A stretch of 64,000 nt of DNA from Embleya scabrispora DSM 41855. Its GTDB lineage: Bacteria > Actinomycetota > Actinomycetes > Streptomycetales > Streptomycetaceae. The position numbers and the translations under genes were made by a program. Within the stretch, counting starts at the first letter, position 1, and each line of letters starts with the position of its first letter. The stretch is from contig NZ_KB889697.1 of the NCBI RefSeq assembly GCF_000372745.1, forward strand, positions 1 through 64,000. The letters are read 5' to 3'. The notes below the pieces were generated by a model, which saw nothing but the letters and a program-made list of their open reading frames with translations, was not told the origin of the DNA and did not search any database. Shown here in pieces: positions 33,967 through 42,190 of the stretch.

Positions 33967-34455
33967 GTAATGCCCCTCAGGTAGCCACGGTCGAAAAAGT
34001 TGCGCTGCACTGACTCAAGAAACAAGAGCCCCTCTTTGTTCCCCCACCCTCCCGATCCCTGTTCGCCCTGGGCGAAGTCGCTCCGCAGCCCCGACCGACC
34101 GGCATGCGCACGGATCGACGTGACCATGTGTCATCGACTTTCGACCGCAAGTGACCTTTCGCGGCTTGCGGGGCGAACGCGCGGAGGCTTAATCCGCTTT
34201 TCATCTGGGAGGCGGGCCGAGTCTCTCGACTAGGCCACGGGTCACTACGCGGCCCTGGCCGTCTTTCTCCAGTCAGCGGCCGGCGCCGGCGACGCCGTAC
34301 TCATCCGGCTGTCCCGACTCGTCCCATCCGGCCGCGCGCCCCCGGTGTGGCCTGGGGATTGGGCGCAGTGGGTGAATTCGGCGCGTGGGACTTACGTCGT
34401 GGCCGGGTGGGACGGAAGAATCGTTCGACTTGATACGAGGGGGCGAATCCTGTCA
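33967..34455. other. 489-base divergent gap between lon and the acetyltransferase gene
   Basis: Holds the lon promoter with a HAIR-like site near 34000, and upstream of the acetyltransferase the purine run GAGGGGG (34437-34443), which is its probable ribosome binding site. The middle (34060-34400) contains no frame I can link to a protein family and no convincing hairpin. Confidence 0.55.
33999..34019 (-). promoter_or_regulatory. HAIR-like HspR operator upstream of lon
   Basis: GTTGCGC-N7-ACTCAAG on the plus strand; the right half matches the HAIR consensus CTTGAGT-N7-ACTCAAG exactly and the left half agrees at four of seven positions. It lies about 33 bases from the lon start codon, a position at which HspR would block transcription except under heat shock. 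Confidence 0.65.
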
Positions 34456-35007
34456 GTGAGCGACGTCTTTCCCGAACGTGACCTGCATGCGGGCCCGATC
34501 ACACTCCGGCCGTTCACCGCCGACGATGTCGAAGACACCCGAACCGCCTGCGCGGACGAGGTGATCCAACGATGGATACCGCTGCCCCGCCCGTACACCC
34601 TTGAGACGTCCGTCGATTGGTGTACGAAAACGGCGCACACCCTGCGCGAGTCCGGCGACGGCATCCACTTCGCGATCTCCGACCCGGCCGACGGGCGGCT
34701 GCTCGGCGCCGTCGGGCTCAAGCGGACCGACTGGCAGGAACTGGTCAGCGAGGTGGGCTATTGGATCGCCCCCTGGGCGCGCGGACGCGGAATCGCCGCT
34801 CGGGCCACCCATGCGCTCGGCCGCTGGCTGCTGACCGAGCAGGGCTTCGAACGCCTCGAACTCAAGGCCGCCGTCGGGAACATCCCCTCGCGCAAGACGG
34901 CGATCAAGGCCGGCCTCCACCGAGAGGGCATCCTGCGCAACGCCGGCCGCCTGCACACCGGCCGGGTCGACGTCGTGCTGTACTCGCTGACCCCATCCGA
35001 CCTGTAG
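34456..35007 (+). CDS. GNAT family N-acetyltransferase (RimJ/RimL type)
   Basis: A 183-residue acetyltransferase of the RimJ/RimL group: ITLRPFTADDVEDT at the N-terminus, then GAVGLKRTDW, the acetyl-CoA-binding WARGRGIAARATHALGRWL with the RGxG pyrophosphate loop, and LELKAAVGNIPSRKTAIKAG near the C-terminus. It would transfer an acetyl group to a protein N-terminus or small amine; the target is unknown. The GTG at 34456 has GAGGGGG about 12 bases upstream. A two-part terminator follows, so the gene is expressed alone. Confidence 0.88.
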   Translation: MSDVFPERDLHAGPITLRPFTADDVEDTRTACADEVIQRWIPLPRPYTLETSVDWCTKTAHTLRESGDGIHFAISDPADGRLLGAVGLKRTDWQELVSEVGYWIAPWARGRGIAARATHALGRWLLTEQGFERLELKAAVGNIPSRKTAIKAGLHREGILRNAGRLHTGRVDVVLYSLTPSDL

Positions 35008-35022
35008 GGCCGGCCGCCACGG

Positions 35023-35075
35023 TGGCCGCCGATCGGTTTTGACCCCGCTGCGCCCGCGGGGCCGATCGGCGGCCA
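35023..35075. terminator. Two-part hairpin terminator
   Basis: TGGCCGCCGATCGG (35023-35036) pairs with CCGATCGGCGGCCA (35062-35075); inside the loop, CCCCGC (35043-35048) pairs with GCGGGG (35056-35061). It starts 16 bases after the acetyltransferase stop. Confidence 0.75.
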
Positions 35076-35354
35076 TGGCGATGGTCGGCAACTCGGCGAC
35101 GGTGCGGGCCTGTTGTCGTGGAGGCGGTCGTACGAGCCGCCGCCCTGCGGAGGTCGGCGGCCCGCGCATGGGGCTTCTCGCACGTCGCCTGCGCCGGGCG
35201 GGGTGACGCGTACGAGGCGAGGCCCGAAGCGGGCCGGGGCGAGGGTGTGGCGGAAGGGTTGACGGCGGGATACCGCCAGACCCGATGGGGTGCCGGTGGT
35301 TGTACTGGGACACCCCGCTGTCGGGGTCTCACCCACATCGCCGAAAGGGACGTC
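35076..35354. other. Leader and promoter region of the MFS gene
   Basis: Together with the terminator just before it, this makes a 347-base gene-free stretch. It has a small inverted repeat GGCGG-GATA-CCGCC near 35265-35280, a second imperfect stem around GGGACACCCCG and CGGGGTCTC (35310-35332), and AAAGGGA as ribosome binding site before the ATG at 35355. The two stems could form an attenuator-like leader, but nothing known is recognised. Confidence 0.4.
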
Positions 35355-36599
35355 ATGTCCGTCACCACCGGATCCGACGAGCACACGACCGGTCGGACCG
35401 ACCCGTCTGCACAGGAGCAGGAGCAGGCAGAGGAATCCCGGCAGTATTGGCCGGCCGTCGTGTGTCTGTCGCTGGGGATCTTCGCGATCGTGACCACCGA
35501 GATCCTGCCGATCGGGTTGTTGACGCCGATCGGGAGCGACTTCGGTGTCTCGGACGGAACGGCGGGGTGGCTGATGACCGTGCCGGGCTTCCTGGCGGCG
35601 ATCTGTGCGCCGTTGGTGACCGTGTCCACCGGGCGGCTGGATCGACGGACCATGTCGGTCGCGCTGGTCGTGCTCCTGGCGGTGGCGAACTTCCTTGCGG
35701 CGGCGTCCCCGGCGTTCTGGGTGGTGCTGGTGGCGCGGTCGCTGGTCGGGGTCACCATCGGCGGATTCTGGTCGATCGGGGCGGGGTTGGCGCCTCGGTT
35801 GGTGCGTGCGAAGGCGGTGGGTACGGCGACCGCCGTGGTCTTCGCGGCCGTGCCGGCCGGTTCGGTGTTGGGCTTGCCGGCCGGTACCCAACTGGGCGAA
35901 CACATCGGCTGGCGCGCCTCGTTCGCGGTCATGGGCGTGCTCGCGCTGGGCGTGTCCGTCGCGCTGTTCGTACTGCTGCCGCCGCTGCCGGCGCTCCAGG
36001 TGACCCGTGCCGCGGTGTTGCGTGAGCTGCTGCGCGGCGCCGACGTGCGGATCGGGCTCGCCGCGACCTGTCTGATCGTGATCGCGCACTTCGGCGCCTA
36101 CACGTACGTGACCCCCTTCCTGGAGCAGATCACCCACGTCGACCGAGGGCTGATCGGCGCCTACCTGCTGACCTTCGGCGTGGCCGGCATCGTCGGCAAC
36201 TTCGTCGCGGGCGCGACCATGGCGCGCGGCCTGCGCGCGACGTTCCTCACATGTGCGGTGTTGATCGCCGCGGCCACGCTGCTGTTCCCCCTTCTGGGTC
36301 GGTGGGATGCGGGGGCGATCGGCCTGCTCGTGGTGTGGGGTCTGGCCTACGGGGCCGTGCCCGCATGCTCCCAGACCTGGTTCGTCCGCTCCGCCCCGCA
36401 GGCTCAGGAGGCGGCCATGGTCGTCTTCACGTCGTCCTTCCAACTCACCCTCGCCACCGGCGCGCTCCTGGGCGGAGCCGTCGTGGACGCCACGTCGTCG
36501 TCGACGGTCATGCTGTGCGCCGGCGCGGTCGCCCTCACCATGGTCATCACCCTCACCGCTCTCGGCGGCCCCACCGAAGCGGCTCGGCACGCTCGCTGA
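35355..36599 (+). CDS. MFS transporter, DHA1 (AraJ/YdhP-like) family
   Basis: A 414-residue major facilitator with 12 predicted membrane helices. After a hydrophilic N-terminus of about 30 residues comes LSLGIFAIVTTEILPIGLLTPI, which matches helix 1 of sugar/drug efflux proteins of the AraJ type, followed by FLAAICAPLVTVSTGRLDRR, the loop 2-3 signature in altered form, and the GFWSIGAGLAPRLV helix. It probably exports a small molecule by proton antiport; substrate unknown. The ATG at 35355 is preceded by AAAGGGA. It is likely transcribed alone, since a promoter-like element starts the next gene. Confidence 0.88.
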   Translation: MSVTTGSDEHTTGRTDPSAQEQEQAEESRQYWPAVVCLSLGIFAIVTTEILPIGLLTPIGSDFGVSDGTAGWLMTVPGFLAAICAPLVTVSTGRLDRRTMSVALVVLLAVANFLAAASPAFWVVLVARSLVGVTIGGFWSIGAGLAPRLVRAKAVGTATAVVFAAVPAGSVLGLPAGTQLGEHIGWRASFAVMGVLALGVSVALFVLLPPLPALQVTRAAVLRELLRGADVRIGLAATCLIVIAHFGAYTYVTPFLEQITHVDRGLIGAYLLTFGVAGIVGNFVAGATMARGLRATFLTCAVLIAAATLLFPLLGRWDAGAIGLLVVWGLAYGAVPACSQTWFVRSAPQAQEAAMVVFTSSFQLTLATGALLGGAVVDATSSSTVMLCAGAVALTMVITLTALGGPTEAARHAR

Positions 36600-36680
36600 T
36601 CCACCCGACAACCGAAGCGCTCGCGCGAAGACGGGCACCCGGGGCGGACGGGCTCGATCCGGGTGGGGCGACGACTGGGC

Positions 36681-36709
36681 TTGACCTCAAGTCGACTTCA
36701 ACTTCTAAC
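36681..36709 (+). promoter_or_regulatory. Promoter with a palindromic spacer upstream of the FMN reductase gene
   Basis: TTGACC (36681-36686) and TCTAAC (36704-36709) are 17 bases apart, and the spacer contains the perfect 10-bp palindrome AAGTCGACTT (36689-36698) inside a longer imperfect one (TCAAGTCGACTTCA). A dyad between -35 and -10 is the layout used by MerR-type activators, although those usually have a 19-base spacer; a simple repressor site is equally possible. Confidence 0.6.
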
Positions 36710-36785
36710 GTCTTCACCAGGCACTCGAAGGAAGCACTTCCGGGGCCGCACCGCACAGTTCGCGCTTCTCTTCCTGGGGGAATCC

Positions 36786-37409
36786 ATGAGCACCGCCACG
36801 CACACGAGCATCGACGCGAACACCGACACGAACACCGGCGCCTTCCGGCTGGCCGTCATCGTCGGCAGCACCCGCGAAGGGCGCTTCGCCCCCGTCGTGT
36901 CCAACTGGTTCGCCGCCGCGGCCGAGCGGCACGGGGACTTCGAGGTGGACATCATCGACCTGGCGCACGACCGGCTGCCCGATGTGTGGGCTCCGATGGG
37001 CAGCGAACCCGCCGCCGTGGTCGCCGCGGTGGGCGCTCGGCTGGCCGCCGCGGACGCGTTCGTGGTGGTCACGCCCGAGTACAACCACAGCTTCCCGGCC
37101 GGGCTGAAGAACATGATCGACCTGTTCCGCGGCGAGTGGCAGGGCAAGCCGGTCGGCTTCGTGTCCTACGGCGGTATCTCCGGTGGCCTGCGCGCGGTCG
37201 AGCAACTGCGCCTGGTCTTCGCCGAGCAGCACATGGTCACCACCCGGGACGGGCTCGCCTTCCCGATGGCCTGGGAGAAATTCGATGCCGAGGGGCAGCC
37301 GGTCGACGTCGCGGGCACCGAGGCCGCCGCCAAGGTGATGCTCGATCAGCTCGCCTGGTGGAGCGAGGCCACCCGGTCGACGCGCGTGCGCCGGCCGTAC
37401 GGCGTCTGA
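36786..37409 (+). CDS. NAD(P)H-dependent FMN reductase
   Basis: A 207-residue flavodoxin-like reductase of the NADPH-dependent FMN reductase family. The phosphate-binding loop after strand 1 reads IVGSTREGRFAP, the second flavin loop is TPEYNHSFPAGLKNMIDLF, and SYGGISGGLRAVEQLR contacts the isoalloxazine ring. It would reduce FMN, quinones or azo compounds with NAD(P)H in the cytosol. The ATG at 36786 has GGGGGAA upstream. It lies 56 bases before an MFS exporter in the same direction, so the two probably form an operon dealing with a redox-active compound. Confidence 0.9.
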   Translation: MSTATHTSIDANTDTNTGAFRLAVIVGSTREGRFAPVVSNWFAAAAERHGDFEVDIIDLAHDRLPDVWAPMGSEPAAVVAAVGARLAAADAFVVVTPEYNHSFPAGLKNMIDLFRGEWQGKPVGFVSYGGISGGLRAVEQLRLVFAEQHMVTTRDGLAFPMAWEKFDAEGQPVDVAGTEAAAKVMLDQLAWWSEATRSTRVRRPYGV

Positions 37410-37465
37410 ACGCCGGCTTCCGAAGCAGCCGCAGCCATTCCCCCGCCGAACGCCAGGAGCCCGTG

Positions 37466-38971
37466 ATGGCATCGATTGCCGCCTCGGCCGCGAGCACTCC
37501 CGCGGCCACCGCCCCCGCCCCTTCCCGCGGCGTCGCGATGATCGCCGTCGTGGTCGTCCTCGGCTCGGTGATGTCCGTACTCGACGTCACCGTCGTCAAC
37601 GTCGCGCTCAACCACCTCGCGCAGGACTTCGACGCACCGCTGGCCACCATCCAATGGGTCGCGACGGGCTACACGTTGGCCCTGGCCACCGTCATCCCGG
37701 TGGCCGCGTGGGCAATGGGCCGGTTCGGCACCAAGCGCCTGTACATGTTCTCGATCGGCACCTTCGCGGCCGGCTCCGTTGCGGCCGGGCTTGCCTGGTC
37801 GGCCGAGTCGCTGATCGTCTTCCGGGTCCTACAGGGGCTCGGCGGCGGGCTGATCATGCCGGTCGGGATGACCATCCTGGCCCGCGCGTCCGATCCGAGC
37901 CGGATGGGCCGCACGATGGCCGTCCTGGGCATTCCGATCCTGATCGGCCCGCTGGTCGGCCCGATCCTGGGCGGGTGGCTGGTGGACGACGTCTCGTGGC
38001 GCTGGATCTTCTTCATCAACGTGCCGATCGGCGCCGTCGCACTGGCCCTGGCCGCCAGGGTCTTCCCGCGCGATGCCCCGCAGCCGGCCGAGCCGCTGGA
38101 CGTGCCCGGGCTGCTGATGCTCTCCCCCGGTCTGGCGCTGCTGATCTACGGCCTGGCCACCGGCGGGGAGAAGGGCGACTTCGGCTCCCCCGGGGCGGTG
38201 GTCCCGGCCGCACTGGGCGCGCTGTTGGTGATCGGCTTCGTGGTCCGGGCGTTGCGGGTCGAGCACGCGCTGATCGACCTGCGGTTGTTCCGCAGCCGCC
38301 CGTTCGTGGCCGCCGCGGGCACCACGGTGCTGTTCGTCTGCGCGTACTTCGGCTCGATGATGTTGGCCCCGTTGTACTACCAACTGGTACGCGGCGAGAG
38401 CGCCACCGCCTCCGGCATGTTGGGCGCGCCGCAGGCCCTGTTCACCGCGGTGTCCATGCAGATCGCGAGCCGGCTCAGCGACCGGATCGCGCCGGGACGG
38501 ATCGTGCGGGTCGGGATCGTGGTCGCCGTCTCCGGCTTCCTCGCCTTCACCACGCAGGTCGCCGCAGACACGCCGTACTGGGTGCTGATGTCCTGCATGT
38601 CGGTGACGGGCATCGGGGTCGGCATGACGCTGATGCCGACCACCGCCTCGGCGCTGCGCACCATGTCGCACGAGCAGGTCGCGGTCGCCGGAACCGCCTT
38701 GACCATCATCCAGCAGGTCGCGGCTGCGATCGGCGGGGCGCTGATGTCGGTGCTGTTGGCCGGTGCGATGCGGGACGGCCTGCCGGCCGGGCAGGGGGCG
38801 GGTGGGCTCGGTGAGCTGCACACGATGTCGCCGGCGGCGGTGGGGGAGATCGGGCCTCGGTTGGCTGATGCGTTCCAGGGGACGTACTGGTGGGCGGTGG
38901 GCTTCATGGCCCTGGCGTTCCTGCCGGCGCTGTTGATGAGCCGAACTCGTGCGGGTGTCGAGGCGAGGTAG
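37466..38971 (+). CDS. MFS transporter, DHA2 (EmrB/QacA) family
   Basis: A 501-residue drug/proton antiporter with 14 predicted membrane helices. Motif D1 (SVLDVTVVNVALNHLAQDF) in helix 1, WVATGYTLALATVIPVA in helix 2, the modified motif A MGRFGTKRLYM, and motif C LIGPLVGPILGGWLVDD in helix 5 are all visible. It likely extrudes hydrophobic or quinone-like compounds, and the upstream FMN reductase may act on the same substance. The ATG at 37466 is preceded by AGGAG. The 3' flank holds copies of the dispersed repeat at 39024-39098. Confidence 0.92.
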   Translation: MASIAASAASTPAATAPAPSRGVAMIAVVVVLGSVMSVLDVTVVNVALNHLAQDFDAPLATIQWVATGYTLALATVIPVAAWAMGRFGTKRLYMFSIGTFAAGSVAAGLAWSAESLIVFRVLQGLGGGLIMPVGMTILARASDPSRMGRTMAVLGIPILIGPLVGPILGGWLVDDVSWRWIFFINVPIGAVALALAARVFPRDAPQPAEPLDVPGLLMLSPGLALLIYGLATGGEKGDFGSPGAVVPAALGALLVIGFVVRALRVEHALIDLRLFRSRPFVAAAGTTVLFVCAYFGSMMLAPLYYQLVRGESATASGMLGAPQALFTAVSMQIASRLSDRIAPGRIVRVGIVVAVSGFLAFTTQVAADTPYWVLMSCMSVTGIGVGMTLMPTTASALRTMSHEQVAVAGTALTIIQQVAAAIGGALMSVLLAGAMRDGLPAGQGAGGLGELHTMSPAAVGEIGPRLADAFQGTYWWAVGFMALAFLPALLMSRTRAGVEAR

Positions 38972-39023
38972 ACCCGCGATCTCGGGGGCTGTCGGCGCGA
39001 GATCGGCCACTGCCGGAGCGGGC

Positions 39024-39098
39024 GTCCTCGAACGCCGGACGGGCTGCTTGTCCTCACGCGCCGGACGGGCCGAGTGTCCTCGAACGCCGGACGGGCTG
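39024..39098. repeat. Three copies of a 23-bp intergenic repeat
   Basis: GTCCTCGAACGCCGGACGGG with a CTG tail occurs at 39024-39046, in a variant (GTCCTCACGCGCCGGACGGG) at 39050-39072, and again at 39076-39098, about 26 bases apart. The same family appears in opposite orientation at 55131-55261. The repeats lie in the gap between convergent genes, where they may act in transcription termination. Confidence 0.75.
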
Positions 39099-39202
39099 TT
39101 CATCGCCCGCCCGGTGTTCGGCGTTGAAAGGCGTGCGGCGTCGAAGGGGTGTTCGTTCGTCGATCAGGGCGACCGCTCGGCCCGGACGTCGCCGTTCGCG
39201 AT

Positions 39203-39931
39203 CTATCGCTCGTCGTCCCCGGGCTTGGTCATCGTGTCCGGGCCCTTGAAGGTGCCTTCCCTGGTGGGTTCTTGTTGCGCCTTCCACTCGGTCGTGGAGG
39301 TCGTGTCGTGGGGGGCTTCATCCGGGACCTCGGCCTCGCGGACCATGCCGACGATGCGACGGCCCGTCAGGCCCAGGCTGACCAGGCTGAGTCCGTCGAA
39401 GAGCAGGGCCAGCGAGATGAACGTGCCGATCGCGTAGCGGCTGTTGCTGGGCCACTCGGCCAGCACCAACAGGCCCAGGACCAAGTCGATCACGCCGACC
39501 ACGATCGTCCAGATCATCTTGGCGGACATGCTCGCGACGCCGCCCACGACGCGGAACATGCCCGCGCCGAGCAGCAACAGGGCCACGAACAGGGTGAGTG
39601 CCTCGGCCGCCACCTCGGGCCGGCGCAGCAGCACCACACCCGCCGCGATGTTGAGCGCGGAGACCGCGACCACGAGCCAGAAGGCGTTCTCCTTGCGCGC
39701 CTGGACGGCCTGTACGAGGCCGACCACGCCGCCGATCAGCAACAGCCAGCCGAACAGCACCATCGTGGTCAGCGTGGCGACGCCCGTGTAGACCAGGCCG
39801 ACGACCCCGCCGAGCGCCAGGACCGTGCCGAGCACGACCAGCAATCCGAAACCGAATCCCCTACCGCTGCGCCGATGCCGCCCCGCGCCGGATTCGGCGG
39901 TCGGTCCCGTGACGCCCTTCGTGCTGTCCAT
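39203..39931 (-). CDS. DUF308/HdeD-family membrane protein
   Basis: A 242-residue integral membrane protein with six short helices between about 28 and 190, arranged as the repeated glycine-rich pairs of the HdeD/DUF308 family: LLVVLGTVLALGGVVGLV, then LFGWLLLIGGVVGLVQAV and MIWTIVVGVIDLVLGLLVL. The N-terminal 25 residues are basic and the last 40 form a charged cytoplasmic tail. HdeD is linked to acid resistance in enterobacteria; the role here is unknown. The ATG at 39931 has GGAGC about eleven bases upstream. It is a single gene. Confidence 0.85.
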   Translation of the reverse strand: MDSTKGVTGPTAESGAGRHRRSGRGFGFGLLVVLGTVLALGGVVGLVYTGVATLTTMVLFGWLLLIGGVVGLVQAVQARKENAFWLVVAVSALNIAAGVVLLRRPEVAAEALTLFVALLLLGAGMFRVVGGVASMSAKMIWTIVVGVIDLVLGLLVLAEWPSNSRYAIGTFISLALLFDGLSLVSLGLTGRRIVGMVREAEVPDEAPHDTTSTTEWKAQQEPTREGTFKGPDTMTKPGDDER

Positions 39932-40110
39932 GGGTGCCGCTCCTCGGATCTGCCCACGCCCGCAGAATCGCGTGCGTGGTACGCCTTCCCCTTGGAAAGC
40001 GACATATCCGCATGATCAGCTATCCGCCTCGTCGGCCGTGCGCGCGCCCGATCGGCCATCCGCACGATCGACGGCCGGCACCCGAGGAGCGCACCGATCC
40101 CGCGCCCCGG

Positions 40111-41940
40111 TCAGCGTCGCGTCCCCGGCGGCAACGACGGTGGCAGCGCGGACCGCACCGGGGACAGTGCCAGAGCCGGCGCCGACCGCGTCGAAGGCAT
40201 CGGGGGCGGCACCGGCACACCCCGCACCACCGGGCCCGGACGATCCGTCAGGCCCAGGAAGTGCCGGCGCAGCCGATACTTCTCCACCCGCCCGTTCGGC
40301 GTGCGAGGCATCCGCGCGACGATCCGCACGTGCGCCGGCCGCATGTACGCGGGCAGCGACTGCGCGCACCACGCGCGTAGTTCGTCGGGGTCGAGCGGGT
40401 GGCCCGGCTCGGGCTCGGCGTACAGGACCACCTCGTCCTCGTCCTCCCGGTCGGCGGGCACCCCGAAGACCGCGCCGACCGCGATGTCGGGATGCTGGTT
40501 GACCAGGTCCTCGATGTGGTAGGCCGACACGTTCTCGCCGCGGATCCGGATCCGGTCCACGACCCGATCGACGAAGTGCAGCAGCCCGTCCTCTTCGTCG
40601 AACACCGCCGCGTCGCCGGTGTGGAACCACAGGTTGCGGGTGGCTTCCGCGGTGCTCACCGGGTCGTCCACGTACTCCTGCGCCAACAGCCCCGGCAGGT
40701 GCGGTCGGATCGCCAGGTGCCCGACCACGCCGCGCGGCACCGGCCGGTCGTGCTCGTCCAGGATCGCCACCCGGGCGAACGGCAACGGCGCGCCCAGACA
40801 GCCCTTGCGCACGATCCGGGCCCCGTCGAGCACCGGCACGCCCAATCGGGCACACGCCTTCGCGACCGCCGCCGGCGCCAGACCGCGGCGCAGCGCCGGC
40901 GGTGTGGCCTCGCTCGGGTCCAGGCCGACCAGGACGGCCGCGATCGGCAGGCCGGTCTCGACCTGCCCGTAGCCGGCGACCACGGTGTCGATCCCGTACC
41001 GGCGCGCGAACGCGCGATGGGTCGGCGGCAGCGGTTGCATGAGCACCGTGCTCAGCGGGTTCTCGCGCTCGCCTCGCGACTCGGGCGCGCCGGAGAGCCA
41101 GCCCACCATCGTCTCGGTGAGCACCGCGCCGGTGGCTCCCGCCGACACCACGCGGCGCCAGAAGTCGACCGGGTGGAACCGGTCCCACAACGACACCCCG
41201 GCGCCCGCCCAGGCGGCTCGGACCACCCCCGCGAACGCGCCCTGGACCGAGTGCAGCGGCAGGTCCACGTGCACCACGTCGTCGGGCGTGGTGAGCCGGC
41301 GCAGCAGCAGCGTGTACGAGGCCAGCCAACGGTGCGGCAACACGGCGGCCTTGGGCCGGCCGGTCACCCCGGCGGTGTGCACGATCATCCCGACGTCGCC
41401 CGGATCGATCGCCACGGCCGGCGGCACCGCGCGGGCAAGGAAGTTGGCGTAGGCGATCTCCGGGTAGCCGTGCGGCGGCCGGGGCCCGACCGCGTCGTGC
41501 ACAGTCAGCCGCGGCAGCCGGTTCAGGTACGGCCGGACCGCCTCCAACGCGTGCACCAGCGCGCGTTCGGTGACCACGAGTACCGGTTGGCCGGCCTCGA
41601 GTTGTTCGACCAGCACATCGCCGATCGCGTCCGGGTCCACCGGGCAGTACACCGCGCCGGCCTTCCAGATGCCGAACATCCACAGCGCCGCGGCATACGC
41701 GCTGCGGCAGTGCACCGCGACCCGGTCGCCGCGCCGGATGCCCGCCCGGGCCAGGTTGCCGGCGATCGTGTCGGTGGCCCGCTTGGCCTCGGCGTAACTC
41801 AGGTCCAAGCCGTGCTCGCCGTAGTGGATGAAGACCCGCATCGGGGTTCGCACCGACCAGGTGTCCAGTGCTTCGGTGACCGACTCCCCGTCCGCGGCGA
41901 GTTCGGCGGCGAGACCCGCCTCGAGTTCTTCGGCGGTCAT
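40111..41940 (-). CDS. AMP-dependent acyl-CoA synthetase/ligase (CaiC-like)
   Basis: A 609-residue adenylate-forming enzyme that activates a carboxylic acid to its acyl-CoA through an acyl-AMP. The P-loop is atypical, HTAGVTGRPKAAVLPH, with Ala, Gly and Val where TSGTTG is usual. Other core motifs are normal: GYGQVETG, WFHTGDAAVFDEEDG, RIRIRGENVSA, and the catalytic lysine in PRTPNGRVEKYRLR. A Pro-rich tail of about 50 residues follows the catalytic domain. The start is the ATG at 41940 (TAEELEAGLAAEL), with AGGGGGT 13 bases upstream; the frame is open further up without homology. It is divergent from two acyl-CoA dehydrogenase genes, so it likely supplies their substrate. Confidence 0.88.
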   Translation of the reverse strand: MTAEELEAGLAAELAADGESVTEALDTWSVRTPMRVFIHYGEHGLDLSYAEAKRATDTIAGNLARAGIRRGDRVAVHCRSAYAAALWMFGIWKAGAVYCPVDPDAIGDVLVEQLEAGQPVLVVTERALVHALEAVRPYLNRLPRLTVHDAVGPRPPHGYPEIAYANFLARAVPPAVAIDPGDVGMIVHTAGVTGRPKAAVLPHRWLASYTLLLRRLTTPDDVVHVDLPLHSVQGAFAGVVRAAWAGAGVSLWDRFHPVDFWRRVVSAGATGAVLTETMVGWLSGAPESRGERENPLSTVLMQPLPPTHRAFARRYGIDTVVAGYGQVETGLPIAAVLVGLDPSEATPPALRRGLAPAAVAKACARLGVPVLDGARIVRKGCLGAPLPFARVAILDEHDRPVPRGVVGHLAIRPHLPGLLAQEYVDDPVSTAEATRNLWFHTGDAAVFDEEDGLLHFVDRVVDRIRIRGENVSAYHIEDLVNQHPDIAVGAVFGVPADREDEDEVVLYAEPEPGHPLDPDELRAWCAQSLPAYMRPAHVRIVARMPRTPNGRVEKYRLRRHFLGLTDRPGPVVRGVPVPPPMPSTRSAPALALSPVRSALPPSLPPGTRR

Positions 41941-42190
41941 GGCTGTACAGCACCCCCTGCGACGCGCGGAAACCCGGAAGGTCCCGGCTTGGAGTCCGTG
42001 CGTGTACTCGCTCACACGGGAGATGAACATATCGCCTGGGGGCACCGGTTGGGGGCCCGGGCACGGGCTTCCTACCGGTGAGTTCAGCACTTAGCATCCA
42101 GGTGGCCCGGTTGTCGACAGTTGGTCGAGGTCGATGAACAGGGCGTCACGACGGAGGACGGAGGCACCTCTTGTGCGAGAGCGGGGCGAC

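Noticed and set aside
31027-33984. A long rightward frame opposite lon
   Set aside because: Composition-driven antisense frame with Arg/Gly/His-rich nonsense sequence; lon on the other strand is unambiguous.
36251-37465. Upstream extension of the second MFS gene frame through the FMN reductase gene
   Set aside because: The frame is open only by composition; the ribosome binding site AGGAG before 37466 and homology fix the start there.
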